From Butyrivibrio sp. (GTDB lineage: Bacteria > Bacillota > Clostridia > Lachnospirales > Lachnospiraceae), in assembly GCA_017535785.1 (NCBI GenBank), contig JAFXTN010000023.1, forward strand, positions 1 to 64,000: a stretch of 64,000 nt of DNA, read 5' to 3'. This document shows positions 1 to 9,292 of the stretch, piece after piece. The translations under genes and the position numbers were made by a program. Positions within the stretch are counted from its first letter, which is position 1; every line of letters starts with the position of its first letter. The notes under the pieces are model-generated. The model saw only the letters and a program-made list of their open reading frames with translations. It did not search any database and was not told where the DNA came from.

Positions 1-1
1 T

Positions 2-268
2 ATGCCTGCAAAGAACAGCTCATATAATACGCATATATATAAACTTTGCGAGGAATGTGGCATCAAAAAACCTTTTAGCATGCATACCCTTCGTCACACA
101 TTTTCGACCCGCTGTATAGAGGCTGGTATGCCGCCGAAGGCCCTACAGAAGATACTCGGGCATGAATCTTACGTAACAACTTGTGACACGTATGTCGGTT
201 TATCGGAGGACTCTAAGCGAGATGCTGTTAGACAGTTTGAAGAATATTTTAATAGAATTGATGCCTGA
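2..268 (+). CDS. Tyrosine recombinase/integrase, C-terminal part (cut by window edge)
   Basis: This is the catalytic C-terminal end of a site-specific tyrosine recombinase, the enzyme that integrates or excises mobile DNA through a covalent DNA-tyrosine intermediate. The visible 88 residues carry the HxLRH box (H28, R31, H32 counted from the first visible Met), the downstream GH (H54) and the TYVG nucleophile tyrosine (Y64), followed by a short tail. Full-length relatives have about 300-400 residues, so the protein almost certainly begins left of the window; the Met at position 2 is probably internal. It lies 130 bp upstream of ychF and points toward it, with inverted and direct repeats in between. 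It could belong to an integrated element or be a XerC-like housekeeping recombinase; the fragment cannot separate these. Identity of the domain is confident, its role is not. Confidence 0.85.
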   Translation: MPAKNSSYNTHIYKLCEECGIKKPFSMHTLRHTFSTRCIEAGMPPKALQKILGHESYVTTCDTYVGLSEDSKRDAVRQFEEYFNRIDA

Positions 269-281
269 TAATACATGAGTT

Positions 282-309
282 TTACGCCCACTAAAACCAG
301 TGGGCGTAA
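282..309. repeat. 11-bp perfect inverted repeat after the recombinase gene
   Basis: TTACGCCCACT at 282-292 is the exact reverse complement of AGTGGGCGTAA at 299-309, with a 6-base loop. It begins 13 bases after the recombinase stop. There is no T-run after it, so it is not a classic terminator. It may end the recombinase transcript or mark a recombinase binding site (inference). Confidence 0.7.
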
Positions 310-344
310 GAATATCATTTTACTGGGCGTAAAAATGGGCGTAG
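302..344 (+). repeat. Three direct copies of GGGCGTA
   Basis: GGGCGTAA occurs at 302-309 and 325-332, and GGGCGTAG at 337-344. The first copy is also the right arm of the inverted repeat. Clustered short direct repeats beside a tyrosine recombinase gene resemble arm-type or core attachment sites, but this is inference from position only. Confidence 0.5.
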
Positions 345-366
345 ACCCAAAAATAAATCAAAGAAA

Positions 367-382
367 AGCCCGTAATTACGGG
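367..382. promoter_or_regulatory. Perfect 16-bp palindrome in the ychF leader
   Basis: GCCCGTAATTACGGGC is its own reverse complement. It sits 3 bases before the GGAGG ribosome binding site (386-390) of ychF. It could be a dimeric regulator's operator or a leader hairpin affecting ychF translation; nothing in the sequence decides between these. Confidence 0.5.
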
Positions 383-397
383 CATGGAGGACATATT

Positions 398-1495
398 ATG
401 AAACTAGGAATCGTAGGTTTACCCAACGTAGGTAAGTCGACACTTTTCAATTCACTTACAAATGCAGGAGCACTTGCTGCGAACTATCCTTTCGCAACCA
501 TTGACCCTAATGTGGGTGTCGTTGCCGTTCCGGATAACAGACTTAAGCAGCTCGGTGACCTTTATCATTCCAAGAAGGTGACACCTGCTACTATCGAGTT
601 CGTTGATATCGCCGGACTTGTTAAGGGTGCATCCAAGGGAGAGGGACTCGGAAACCAGTTCCTTGCCAACATTCGTGAGACTGATGCGATCGTGCACGTA
701 GTAAGATGCTTTGAAGATCCCAACGTTGTTCACGTAGACGGAAGCGTAGATCCTGCGCGTGATATAGAGACGATCAACTTAGAGCTTGTTTTTGCTGATC
801 TCGAGGTCCTTGAGAGAAGAATAGCCAAGGTTTCCAAGACAGCCAGAATGGACAAGGCTGCGGCCAAAGAGCTTGAGGCTTTAAATAAGATCAAAGCGGT
901 TCTCGAAGCAGGCAAGATGGCAAGAGAGCTTGAAGTAGACGATGTCGAGGAGAAAGCATTTATCAACACTCTCGATCTTCTTACATGGAAGCCTGTGATC
1001 TATGCTGCAAACGTTAAGGATGAGGATCTTGCTGACGACGGAGCATCCAATCCTTATGTTAAGGCGGTAAAAGAGCTTGCTTCAAAGTCAGGCAGCGAAG
1101 TATTCGTTATCAGTGCTCAGATCGAAGCTGAGATTTCAGAGCTTGATGAGGATGAGAAGGCTGAGTTTCTTGAGAGTATGGGACTTACAGAGTCAGGACT
1201 TGATAAGCTCATCGCAGCAAGCTATAAGACTCTCGGACTTATGAGCTTCCTTACATCAGGTGAGGACGAGACAAGAGCTTGGACTATCAAGATCGGAACA
1301 AAGGCACCTCAGGCAGCAGGTAAGATCCACACTGACTTTGAGAGAGGCTTCATCAAAGCTGAAGTTATCAACTATCAGGATCTTCTTCGTGAGGGCTCGA
1401 TTGCAGCCGCTAAGGAAAAGGGTCTTGTACGTATGGAAGGTAAAGAGTACGTTGTTCAGGATGGCGACGTGATTCTCTTTAGATTCAACGTTTGA
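398..1495 (+). CDS. ychF: YchF/OLA1 family ribosome-associated ATPase
   Basis: YchF is an Obg-related P-loop NTPase that prefers ATP and binds ribosomes; in other bacteria it affects stress responses. The 365-residue length is normal for the family. The G1 loop is GLPNVGKST (residues 7-15), the G3 region reads DIAGLVKGA, and the C-terminal TGS domain ends in the typical [11 protein letters not shown]. The G4-like segment reads ANVKDED where many members have NxxE. The start is the ATG at 398, preceded by GGAGG at 386-390; the open frame extends further upstream, but the protein homology begins at [11 protein letters not shown] 35-bp gap leads to lgt, so the two may be cotranscribed. Confidence 0.95.
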   Translation: MKLGIVGLPNVGKSTLFNSLTNAGALAANYPFATIDPNVGVVAVPDNRLKQLGDLYHSKKVTPATIEFVDIAGLVKGASKGEGLGNQFLANIRETDAIVHVVRCFEDPNVVHVDGSVDPARDIETINLELVFADLEVLERRIAKVSKTARMDKAAAKELEALNKIKAVLEAGKMARELEVDDVEEKAFINTLDLLTWKPVIYAANVKDEDLADDGASNPYVKAVKELASKSGSEVFVISAQIEAEISELDEDEKAEFLESMGLTESGLDKLIAASYKTLGLMSFLTSGEDETRAWTIKIGTKAPQAAGKIHTDFERGFIKAEVINYQDLLREGSIAAAKEKGLVRMEGKEYVVQDGDVILFRFNV

Positions 1496-1530
1496 TCGTT
1501 ACACATAATTATTAAAGGGGAGAAAACACT

Positions 1531-2463
1531 ATGCCGGACATAATGGAGAAAATGGACATTGCGTTCCCGAATCTCAACATATACCTTCGAGGTGTACCTA
1601 AGACTTTTGAAGTGTTTGGTTTTACCATCGCTTTATACGGCGTGATAATAGGACTCGGATTTTTGCTTGCGCTTCTTCTTATAGCTAAGCTTGCCAAAAA
1701 GACCGATCAGAATCCGGATGAGTACTGGGACCTTGCGGTCTATCTGATCATCTTTTCAATAATAGGAGCGAGGATCTATTACGTTCTTTTTGCATGGGAT
1801 GCTTATAAGAACGATCCGATAAGCGTTCTTTATATCAGAAACGGCGGACTTGCTATTTACGGCGGAGTTATCGCAGGATTCCTTACGGTTTATATCTATT
1901 CCAGGATAAAAAAGAAATCCTTCCTTCGCTATGCTGATACGATAATGCCGGGACTTGTTCTCGGACAGGCAATCGGAAGATGGGGCAACTTCACTAACAG
2001 AGAGGTGTTCGGTGAATATACGAACGGTCTTTTTGCTATGAGACTTCCCATTGAGATGGTAAGAGCCGGTGATATATCGGAGCTTATGAGAGAGCATATG
2101 AGCACTGCGACCAACTATGTTCAGGTAAGTCCCACATTCCTCTATGAATCACTTTGGAATGTTGCGCTTCTTATATTATTGCTTCTATATATTAAGCGTA
2201 AGAAATTTGATGGTGAGTTAACGCTTATGTACCTTGGAGGCTATGGCCTCGGAAGAGCTTGGATCGAATTTGTGAGAACTGACCGCTTGTATATTGCGGG
2301 CACACATATTCCCGTATCCATGGCACTTGCTATCGTGTGCGTTGTGTTTGCGGTTGTATGTGAGATCCTTGTGCGAGGAAAGTTCATTAAACCTAAAGCT
2401 TCAGCGGAAAATGATGATGAGATCGAAGCTTCGGCTGAAGATGATGTAGAAAAGAACGATTAA
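1531..2463 (+). CDS. lgt: Prolipoprotein diacylglyceryl transferase
   Basis: Lgt transfers diacylglycerol from phosphatidylglycerol to the lipobox cysteine of prelipoproteins in the cytoplasmic membrane. It would act on lipoproteins in this window such as the oligopeptide-binding protein, ComEA and the GerMN protein. The sequence has about seven hydrophobic segments, the family signature GRWGNFTNREVFG, the upstream YGGVIAG segment, and the late motif GYGLGRAWIEFVRTD. At 310 residues it is slightly long because of an acidic, probably cytoplasmic tail (about residues 290-310). An SD (AAAGGGGAG) stands 10 bases before the ATG. A terminator follows the stop. Confidence 0.95.
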   Translation: MPDIMEKMDIAFPNLNIYLRGVPKTFEVFGFTIALYGVIIGLGFLLALLLIAKLAKKTDQNPDEYWDLAVYLIIFSIIGARIYYVLFAWDAYKNDPISVLYIRNGGLAIYGGVIAGFLTVYIYSRIKKKSFLRYADTIMPGLVLGQAIGRWGNFTNREVFGEYTNGLFAMRLPIEMVRAGDISELMREHMSTATNYVQVSPTFLYESLWNVALLILLLLYIKRKKFDGELTLMYLGGYGLGRAWIEFVRTDRLYIAGTHIPVSMALAIVCVVFAVVCEILVRGKFIKPKASAENDDEIEASAEDDVEKND

Positions 2464-2480
2464 CAGAATAGAGATGATCT

Positions 2481-2518
2481 AAAAAGAGTCGACCTCTTTA
2501 AGGGGCTGGCTCTTTTTT
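2481..2518 (+). terminator. Intrinsic terminator after lgt
   Basis: An imperfect stem of AAAAAGAG with CTCTTTTT, plus inner GGCTGG pairing, is followed by a T-run. It separates the ychF-lgt unit from the division cluster. Confidence 0.75.
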
Positions 2519-2567
2519 ATTTTCGGAAAGACCTACTTAAATTTACGAATTTTTTTCAAATTTAAGG

Positions 2568-2596
2568 TTGTTAAATAAAAATTTATAGTCTATAAT
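2568..2596 (+). promoter_or_regulatory. SigA-type promoter of the division/cell-wall cluster
   Basis: TTGTTA (2568-2573) is followed after exactly 17 bases by a perfect TATAAT (2591-2596). The predicted transcript would begin near 2603, at the left edge of the MraZ boxes, so MraZ binding should block or modulate initiation (inference). Confidence 0.8.
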
Positions 2597-2604
2597 GGGG
2601 TTAA

Positions 2605-2644
2605 GTGGTAAAAAGTGTTAAAAAGTGGTTGAAAGTGGTAGAAA
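2605..2644 (+). promoter_or_regulatory. MraZ operator: four 10-bp direct repeats
   Basis: Four consecutive decamers, GTGGTAAAAA, GTGTTAAAAA, GTGGTTGAAA and GTGGTAGAAA, occupy 2605-2644 with no gaps. A run of short GTG-containing repeats at 10-bp spacing just upstream of mraZ is the described binding site of MraZ, which represses its own cluster. Here the boxes cover the likely start site and run right up to the mraZ start codon. Confidence 0.85.
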
Positions 2645-2648
2645 ATAA

Positions 2649-3089
2649 TTGGGAACAGCATTTAGAGGCGAATACAGTCATTCCATTGACGCCAAGGGAA
2701 GACTCATAATTCCTGCTAAGTTCCGTGAACTCCTTGGTGAACAATTTGTGGTTACCAAGGGATTTGACGGTTGTCTTTTTGTGTTCGCTCAGGAAGGCTG
2801 GGACAAGTTCGAAGAGAAGCTTCAATCACTTCCCATGGACAAGCCTGAAGCTCGTATGTTGGGACGTTTCTTTATCGCCGGAGCCATAGATGCTGAGACA
2901 GATAAGCAGGGAAGAATACTTATACCCGCCAATCTGCTGCAGCACGCAGGTATCGAGAAAGAGGCTGTTATCGCCGGAGTCGGAAACAGAGCTGAGATCT
3001 GGAGTAAGGCTGAGTGGGAGAAAGCCAGCTCTTTTGAAGATATAAATGGAATAGCGGCTAAGATGTCAGAGTATGGCTTGAGCATCTAA
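2649..3089 (+). CDS. mraZ: Transcriptional regulator MraZ
   Basis: MraZ is a DNA-binding protein with two AbrB-like SpoVT domains, first gene of the dcw cluster and autorepressor of it. Both copies of the diagnostic motif are visible: [14 protein letters not shown] near the N terminus and [14 protein letters not shown] around residue 80. The length of 146 is usual. The start codon is TTG at 2649; homology begins within a few residues ([14 protein letters not shown]) and no ATG is available upstream. The initiation region overlaps the last MraZ box, which could couple repression to translation. rsmH follows 33 bp later. Confidence 0.93.
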   Translation: MGTAFRGEYSHSIDAKGRLIIPAKFRELLGEQFVVTKGFDGCLFVFAQEGWDKFEEKLQSLPMDKPEARMLGRFFIAGAIDAETDKQGRILIPANLLQHAGIEKEAVIAGVGNRAEIWSKAEWEKASSFEDINGIAAKMSEYGLSI

Positions 3090-3122
3090 GCAATGCGCAT
3101 GGCAGATCGTAAGGATACATAG

Positions 3123-4061
3123 ATGGAATTCAAACATTATTCGGTGCTCCTTGAGGAATCACTGGAAAATCTGAATATAAAGCCCGACGGGATCTATCTC
3201 GACGGAACGCTTGGCGGTGGCGGACATTCCTACCACATAGCAAGCAGATTGTCCGATAAGGGGCATCTGTACGGCACAGACCAGGATGAAGATGCAATAA
3301 AGGCCGCAAGCGAGAGACTATCAGAGTTTGGCGACAAAGTCACCATTATAAGAGACAATTACGAGAACGCTGTTTCAAGGCTCAGAGAACTGGGAGTTAC
3401 CGGCGTAGACGGGATCATACTTGACCTTGGAGTTTCATCTTATCAGCTTGATAACGCTGAGAGAGGATTTACTTATAAAGAAGATGTTCCTCTCGACATG
3501 AGGATGGACCAGAGGCAGACACTTACCGCAGGCAATATAGTAAACGAGTATTCAGAGACAGAGATCTTTCATATAATACGCGATTACGGCGAGGATAAAT
3601 TCGCCAAGAATATAGCCAAGCACATATGCATGGCAAGAGAGAAAGCTCCGATAGAGACAACTTATCAGCTGAACGAGATCATAAAAGCTGCGATCCCCGC
3701 CAAGATGAGGGAAAAGGGAGGACATCCTTCCAAGAGAACATATCAGGCACTTAGGATTGCGCTTAACAGAGAACTTGATGTTCTCAAGGATTCGCTCGAC
3801 GGATTCATAGATTTCCTTAATCCGGGCGGAAGGTTATGCGTTATTACATTCCATTCGTTGGAAGATCGTATAACCAAGACCAATTTTAAAAAGAATGAGA
3901 ATCCTTGCACGTGTCCTCCGGAATTTCCGGTTTGTGTATGCGGCAATGTCTCAAAAGGAAAAGTTATCACAAGAAAGCCTATTCTTCCAAGTGAAAAAGA
4001 GCTTTCGGAAAATAAAAGATCACAAAGTGCAAAGCTGAGGGTATTCGAGAAAGCACAGTGA
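3123..4061 (+). CDS. rsmH: 16S rRNA m4C1402 methyltransferase RsmH (MraW)
   Basis: RsmH N4-methylates C1402 of 16S rRNA in the ribosomal P site using S-adenosylmethionine. The SAM-binding loop [10 protein letters not shown] is near residue 30, followed by the family segments [17 protein letters not shown] and [14 protein letters not shown], and near the C terminus [10 protein letters not shown] and RSQSAKLRV. At 312 residues it is complete. A cysteine cluster ([12 protein letters not shown]) lies around residues 260-275, seen in other Firmicute members. It is second in the division cluster, as usual. Confidence 0.95.
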   Translation: MEFKHYSVLLEESLENLNIKPDGIYLDGTLGGGGHSYHIASRLSDKGHLYGTDQDEDAIKAASERLSEFGDKVTIIRDNYENAVSRLRELGVTGVDGIILDLGVSSYQLDNAERGFTYKEDVPLDMRMDQRQTLTAGNIVNEYSETEIFHIIRDYGEDKFAKNIAKHICMAREKAPIETTYQLNEIIKAAIPAKMREKGGHPSKRTYQALRIALNRELDVLKDSLDGFIDFLNPGGRLCVITFHSLEDRITKTNFKKNENPCTCPPEFPVCVCGNVSKGKVITRKPILPSEKELSENKRSQSAKLRVFEKAQ

Positions 4062-4126
4062 TCACGGGAAACATAGTTAGATACGTATTTAAAGGCATGA
4101 CATTATAAATGGAAAGGAGAGAGAAC

Positions 4127-4570
4127 ATGGCACAGTACGTACGCGGCAACGCTGCAAGAAAATTAAATAACGCACCCGCATATGAGCGCAGAAGAGTTCA
4201 TGTTCACGATCCTTTACATCAGCATAGAAGACGCCACCACATGAGCCTTGGTTATCTTATGTTCTTATCAATTGCCATGGTTCTTATGGTTGGAACGCTT
4301 GCTTGGTACATTTCCTTGCAGTCGCATGTCACCAACAGCATCAAAAACATAGCTACGCTCGAAAGCCAGTTAAATAATTTGAAACAAGACAATGATGAAG
4401 CGTATAATAGAGCTAATGGTAACGTCGACCTTGAGGAGATCAAGCGTGTTGCCATACAGGAATATGGCATGACTTATGCGACCGAAGGACAGATAGTCAC
4501 CTATTCCGACGGAGGCGGTAACGATTATGTAAGACAGATCGCACCGATACCGCAGACGGATAGTAAGTAA
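4127..4570 (+). CDS. ftsL: FtsL-like small bitopic division protein
   Basis: This 147-residue protein has a basic, His/Arg-rich cytoplasmic N terminus, one transmembrane helix (about residues 41-60), then a heptad-like coiled-coil region and a short extracellular tail. That architecture and its place between rsmH and the division transpeptidase fit FtsL, which forms the FtsQLB scaffold and activates FtsW/FtsI. Sequence conservation in FtsL is low, so the call rests on position and topology. The ATG at 4127 is preferred over one at 4109 because AAAGGAGAG lies between them at normal spacing. Confidence 0.75.
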   Translation: MAQYVRGNAARKLNNAPAYERRRVHVHDPLHQHRRRHHMSLGYLMFLSIAMVLMVGTLAWYISLQSHVTNSIKNIATLESQLNNLKQDNDEAYNRANGNVDLEEIKRVAIQEYGMTYATEGQIVTYSDGGGNDYVRQIAPIPQTDSK

Positions 4571-4589
4571 TAAGGAAACGCTTTATAAA

Positions 4590-6899
4590 ATGAAACAGAA
4601 TGCCCGTGTTAATAAACAGAAGTTCACTATAGGAATGAAGAAAAAGCTGGTAGTACTATTTGTAATTGTGCTACTGGCTTTCGTTGGGTTAGGAGTCAGA
4701 CTCATCCTGATCACCAAGAATAACGGCGAGGAGTACGAGAAACAGGTGCTTTCACAGCAGCAGTACGATTCGACGACCATTCCTTTCAGAAGAGGAGAGA
4801 TCAAGGATGCCAACGGTACCACACTTGCTTACAGCGAGAAGGTATACAACGTTATCCTTGATGCAAAGCTCCTTCTTAGAAATGAAAAGTATGTAGATCC
4901 CACAGTCAATGCTCTTGTTAAGTACTTTAAGCTTGACGGCGGCGCTATCAGAAACTATCTTAGCGAGCATCCGACATCCCAGTACTATACATTGGCCAAG
5001 AAGATTGAGTATGATCAGGTTGCTCCGTTCCAGGATCTCATGACTCCGGGAACAGACACTTATGATGAAAATATCCAGGGCGTCTGGTTTGAGGATAATT
5101 ATATAAGAAAGTATCCAAACGGAACGCTTGCTTGCGATGTCCTTGGATTTACGACCGGCGACAATATCGGAACTTACGGACTTGAGGAGTATTACAATGA
5201 TACGCTCAGCGGAACTCTCGGAAGAGAGTTCGGATATCTTGATGAGGATTCAACTCTTGAAAGAACAACGATTCCCGCTACCGACGGTGACAGCATTGTA
5301 ACTACGATCGACGGTAATCTTCAGACTATCGTTGAGAAATACATTAAGCAATATAATGATGAGCATGTTGATAATGCACGTAAGGGAAACGGCGCCAATA
5401 ATATAGGCTGTATCATGATGGATGTACACACTGGAGATATCCTTGCGATGGCAAGCTATCCCAACTTTGATCCCAATGATCCCAGAGATACATCCAAGCT
5501 GATCGGAATGCCGGCTGTTGATGAAAAAGGAAAGCTGATAAGAGAGTCAGACCTTGATTCCGGCGTATATATCACTCAAGAGATGCTTGATGAGATGCCT
5601 GACGAGCAGCTCTATCAAAATTACAACGCTCTTTGGAGAAATTTCTGTATTACGGATACATATGAGCCGGGATCTGTAGCTAAGCCATTTACCGTAGCTA
5701 CGGCACTTGAAACAGGCTCAATTACAGGTGAAGAGGTCTATAACTGCACCGGTAAATTGGACATCGGCGGATGGGAGATCCACTGTCACAATACCTACGG
5801 TGACGGAATGGTTTCCGTAGAAAGAGGAATCACGATCTCCTGTAACGTTGCAATGATGCATGTTGCTCAGGCAACCGGAGTATCAAACTTCACCAAGTTC
5901 CAGAAGAGCTTTGGCTTTGGACTTAAATCCAATGTAGATCTTGCGGGAGAAGCAAGAACGGAAAATACTGTCATAAAGCCTGAAGAGATGACACCGACGG
6001 ATCTTGCGACCAATGCTTTCGGACAGAACTTTGACTGTGACATGATCGAGATGATCGCTGCTTTCAGTTCACTTATCAACGGCGGTTACTACTATGAACC
6101 TCACATGGTAAAAAAGATTGTTTCAAGCAGTGGTTCCACGATCAAAAATATAGAACCCAGGATCCTCAGACAGACTATATCTCCGAGTACCTCAGAGAAG
6201 ATCATTAAATACTGTAATACCGTTGTATCTAACACAGAAGAAGGTACCGGTAAAACTGCAAGACCTGCAGGCTACATGATCGGAGGTAAGACGGGAACAG
6301 CTCAGACGAGACCCCGTGGAAACAGGCAGTACGTTGTTTCCTTCATGGGATATGCTCCTGCGGATCACCCCGATATTGCTATTTACGTTGTTGTGGACAG
6401 ACCTAACGTACCTATGCAGGACGATGCCAAGAACGCAACATGGATCGTTAAGAGAGTTCTTACTGAGGCGCTTCCTTATCTTAATTATCCTATGACTGAA
6501 GAAATCAGTGAGAAAGAGCAGGCAGAGCTTGATGAGCTCCGCGCCAATATGGTTACTCCATCAACTCCTAACGGACAGGAAGAGCAGGCCGAAGGCGAGA
6601 ATGCGGAAGGCGAAAAAGCAGAAGGCGAGAATGCTGAGAATACTGCGGAAGAAGGAAAGACCGAAGAAAAGAAAGAAGATACAGATAAACAGAAGAACGA
6701 CAAGAAAGAAGAGAAAAAAGACGACTCGAATATCTGGGAGAAATTTGACGTAGACGAAGCAACAGGGTATTATATTGACCCGAATACACATAATCTTGTT
6801 AATCCTGAAAACGGAAATGAAATAGGCGGAGATGTTCTGCCTGATTTCGAAGGGGAACCGAAGGCCAATGAGGCTTCGGAAGGAAAGAGTAGTGAGTAA
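4590..6899 (+). CDS. Class B penicillin-binding protein (FtsI/PBP2-type transpeptidase)
   Basis: This is the septal peptidoglycan transpeptidase of the cluster. It has an N-terminal membrane anchor (about residues 20-38), a dimerisation domain, and the penicillin-binding domain with all three motifs: SVAK (Ser362 nucleophile, Lys365), SCN (417-419) and KTG (567-569). After the catalytic domain there is no PASTA domain. Instead there is a low-complexity Glu/Lys-rich stretch of about 60 residues with EGENAEGEKAEGEN repeats, then a short conserved-looking end. The 769 residues therefore exceed the usual enzyme length because of this tail. It starts 19 bp after ftsL and is probably cotranscribed with it. 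SpoVD-type proteins of spore formers usually end in PASTA, so I favour the vegetative FtsI role. Confidence 0.92.
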   Translation: MKQNARVNKQKFTIGMKKKLVVLFVIVLLAFVGLGVRLILITKNNGEEYEKQVLSQQQYDSTTIPFRRGEIKDANGTTLAYSEKVYNVILDAKLLLRNEKYVDPTVNALVKYFKLDGGAIRNYLSEHPTSQYYTLAKKIEYDQVAPFQDLMTPGTDTYDENIQGVWFEDNYIRKYPNGTLACDVLGFTTGDNIGTYGLEEYYNDTLSGTLGREFGYLDEDSTLERTTIPATDGDSIVTTIDGNLQTIVEKYIKQYNDEHVDNARKGNGANNIGCIMMDVHTGDILAMASYPNFDPNDPRDTSKLIGMPAVDEKGKLIRESDLDSGVYITQEMLDEMPDEQLYQNYNALWRNFCITDTYEPGSVAKPFTVATALETGSITGEEVYNCTGKLDIGGWEIHCHNTYGDGMVSVERGITISCNVAMMHVAQATGVSNFTKFQKSFGFGLKSNVDLAGEARTENTVIKPEEMTPTDLATNAFGQNFDCDMIEMIAAFSSLINGGYYYEPHMVKKIVSSSGSTIKNIEPRILRQTISPSTSEKIIKYCNTVVSNTEEGTGKTARPAGYMIGGKTGTAQTRPRGNRQYVVSFMGYAPADHPDIAIYVVVDRPNVPMQDDAKNATWIVKRVLTEALPYLNYPMTEEISEKEQAELDELRANMVTPSTPNGQEEQAEGENAEGEKAEGENAENTAEEGKTEEKKEDTDKQKNDKKEEKKDDSNIWEKFDVDEATGYYIDPNTHNLVNPENGNEIGGDVLPDFEGEPKANEASEGKSSE

Positions 6900-6922
6900 T
6901 ATAGTTAGTGAGGTTTTTAACC

Positions 6923-7888
6923 GTGAGTAGTTATGTTTTAAGAACTTTTATTCCTGTTTTGATATCTTTTTTTATCGCTGTGATCTCAGGACCTGCGATC
7001 ATTATCGAGCTCAGAAAGCTCAAGGCCGGACAGACCGAGAGAAAGGAAGGGCTTGCTTCTCATCAGAAAAAGACAGGAACACCCACGATGGGAGGAATTA
7101 TCTTTCTTCTTCCTTTACTTGTGGTGGGCATCTTTTATGCGCCTACACATAAGGAAGTAATTCCGGTTCTTATTCTTACTTTTGGATTTGGTATCATCGG
7201 ATTTCTTGATGATTTCATCAAGGTTGTAAAAAAGGATAACCTGGGCCTTAGAGCCTGGCAGAAATTCCTTGGACAGTTTGTTGTTTCCATGGTATTTGCT
7301 TTTTACATTGAATGTTGTACGGATCTTTCGCTTGCAATGAAAGTTCCTTTTACGGATATCATGCTTGATTTCGGCTTTTGGAATATTCCGATCATGTTCT
7401 TTATCGCGATCGGAACGGCAAACGGTACCAACTTTACAGACGGTGTAGACGGACTTTGTGCGTCTGTGACCGCTGTTGTTGCAGGCTTCTTTGGGCTTGC
7501 CGCGATCGTGTACGGGAGCACCGGCGCACAGGTTGTATCTTTCGTTATGATGGGAGCTCTTTTGGGCTACCTTGTTTATAACGTATATCCCGGAAAAGTA
7601 ATGATGGGTGACACCGGATCTCTCGCGATCGGTGGCTTTGTCACAGGTGTTGCATACGTTATGCAGATGCCTATATTTATAGCTATAGTCGGCTTTATCT
7701 ATATGTTTGAGGTTATCTCCGTTATGCTTCAGGTGTCATATTTCAAGCTGACAAACGGAAAGCGCATATTCAGAATGGCGCCCATCCATCATCATTTTGA
7801 AAAAGGCGGTTGGTCAGAGACCAAGGTCGTTAACGTGTTTACAACAGTCACAATTCTTTTGTGCCTGCTTGCATATATTGGACTGTAA
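6923..7888 (+). CDS. mraY: Phospho-MurNAc-pentapeptide transferase
   Basis: MraY couples UDP-MurNAc-pentapeptide to undecaprenyl phosphate, forming lipid I at the inner face of the membrane. The protein has about ten transmembrane helices and the family motifs SHQKKTGTPTMGG, FLDDFIK (catalytic aspartates), NGTNFTDGVDGL and the C-terminal APIHHHFEKGG. I chose the GTG at 6923, preceded by GAGG at 6910-6913; an in-frame GTG at 6908 would add five residues but has no ribosome site. murE and murF, often found before mraY, are absent here. Confidence 0.95.
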   Translation: MSSYVLRTFIPVLISFFIAVISGPAIIIELRKLKAGQTERKEGLASHQKKTGTPTMGGIIFLLPLLVVGIFYAPTHKEVIPVLILTFGFGIIGFLDDFIKVVKKDNLGLRAWQKFLGQFVVSMVFAFYIECCTDLSLAMKVPFTDIMLDFGFWNIPIMFFIAIGTANGTNFTDGVDGLCASVTAVVAGFFGLAAIVYGSTGAQVVSFVMMGALLGYLVYNVYPGKVMMGDTGSLAIGGFVTGVAYVMQMPIFIAIVGFIYMFEVISVMLQVSYFKLTNGKRIFRMAPIHHHFEKGGWSETKVVNVFTTVTILLCLLAYIGL

Positions 7889-7903
7889 TTCAGAGGTATA
7901 GAA

Positions 7904-9274
7904 ATGAAAACAAGTGATATTATTGGCAACAACGTACTGGTCATCGGTTCCGGTTTATCAGGTGTCGGTTCCGTAAGCCTTCTAAACAAAGTGGGTGCTA
8001 AGCCCATTGTTCTTGAAGAAAACAAGTCTTTGACACAGGAAGACATTAGATTAAAGCTTCACGAAGAAGACAGAGATAAGACAGAAATAATAGTAGGTGA
8101 GATTTCAGATGAGGTTCTTGACGGACTTAAGCTTGTAGTTCCAAGCCCTGCGGTACCTCTTGATTCACCCACAGTACTTCGTATCAAGGAAAAAAATATC
8201 CCTATCTGGAGCGAGATAGAGCTTGCATATAACTTTGCCAAGGGTAAGGTTGTGGCTATTACAGGAACAAACGGAAAGACAACAACTACAACACTTGTCG
8301 GTGATATCATGAAGGCTCACTTCGGAAAGGTATACGTTGTCGGAAATATCGGTGTATCTTATGCCGAAAGCTCGCTTCTTATGGATGATTCATCCGTTAC
8401 GGTAGGAGAGATCAGCTCTTTCCAGCTTGAAGCGGTAGATAATTTCCATGCCAACGTATCTGCGATATTAAACGTTACACCCGATCATCTCAACAGACAC
8501 CATACAATGGAATGTTATGCTGCGATGAAGGAGAACATCACCAATAAGCAGACTAAGGACGATACCTGTGTCCTTAACTATGATAATGAATATACAAGAG
8601 ATTTCGGAAACAGATGTCCCGCCAAGGTTGTTTTCTTTTCAACAAAAGAAAAGCTTGCTGACGGTCTTTTCCTTGACGGAGATGAGATCTACATGAGCAC
8701 TGCCGGTAATGCGGTGAGCGTGATGAACATCCATGATATGAATCTCGTTGGTCTGTGCAATGTCGAGAACGTAATGGCTGCAATAGCAATGTCTCTTGCA
8801 ATGGGCGTTCCGATGTCGACTATCCTCGAAGTTATCAGAAACTTCAAGGCGGTTGAGCACAGGATCGAGTTTGTAGCTACAAAGAGAGGCGTTGATTACT
8901 ACAACGACTCAAAGGGAACCAATCCCGACGCGGCTATTCAGGGTATCAAGGCTATGAGTAAGCCCACTATCCTTATCGGCGGCGGCTATGACAAGGGCAG
9001 CGAGTACGACGAGTGGATAGAGAATTTCGGCGATAAGGTCAAGCTTCTTGTTCTTATCGGTCAGACCAAAGAAAAGATCGCTGAATGTGCCAAGAAACAC
9101 GGATTTACAGATTACGTGTTTAAGGAAACATTTGAAGAGGCACTTGAATTTTGTACTGAGAGCGCCAATGAAGGTGATGCGGTTCTTCTTTCACCTGCAT
9201 GCGCAAGCTGGGATATGTTCCCCAATTACGAGACAAGAGGCAAGAGATTTAAAGAATACGTTTGCAAATTATAG
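7904..9274 (+). CDS. murD: UDP-N-acetylmuramoyl-L-alanine--D-glutamate ligase
   Basis: MurD adds D-glutamate to UDP-MurNAc-L-Ala in the cytoplasm. The N-terminal Rossmann part begins NNVLVIGSGLSGVGSVSL. The central ATPase loop GTNGKTTT is at residues 121-128, followed by the Mur-ligase motifs NVTPDHLNRH and the C-terminal DSKGTNPDAA segment. The length (456) is normal. It follows mraY after 15 bp and precedes ftsW by 18 bp, consistent with a single operon. Confidence 0.95.
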   Translation: MKTSDIIGNNVLVIGSGLSGVGSVSLLNKVGAKPIVLEENKSLTQEDIRLKLHEEDRDKTEIIVGEISDEVLDGLKLVVPSPAVPLDSPTVLRIKEKNIPIWSEIELAYNFAKGKVVAITGTNGKTTTTTLVGDIMKAHFGKVYVVGNIGVSYAESSLLMDDSSVTVGEISSFQLEAVDNFHANVSAILNVTPDHLNRHHTMECYAAMKENITNKQTKDDTCVLNYDNEYTRDFGNRCPAKVVFFSTKEKLADGLFLDGDEIYMSTAGNAVSVMNIHDMNLVGLCNVENVMAAIAMSLAMGVPMSTILEVIRNFKAVEHRIEFVATKRGVDYYNDSKGTNPDAAIQGIKAMSKPTILIGGGYDKGSEYDEWIENFGDKVKLLVLIGQTKEKIAECAKKHGFTDYVFKETFEEALEFCTESANEGDAVLLSPACASWDMFPNYETRGKRFKEYVCKL

Positions 9275-9292
9275 TATCCAAGAGGTGTTGTT

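Noticed and set aside
275-397. Upstream extension of the ychF frame
   Set aside because: YchF homology starts at [10 protein letters not shown] and GGAGG stands just before 398; the extension runs through repeats.
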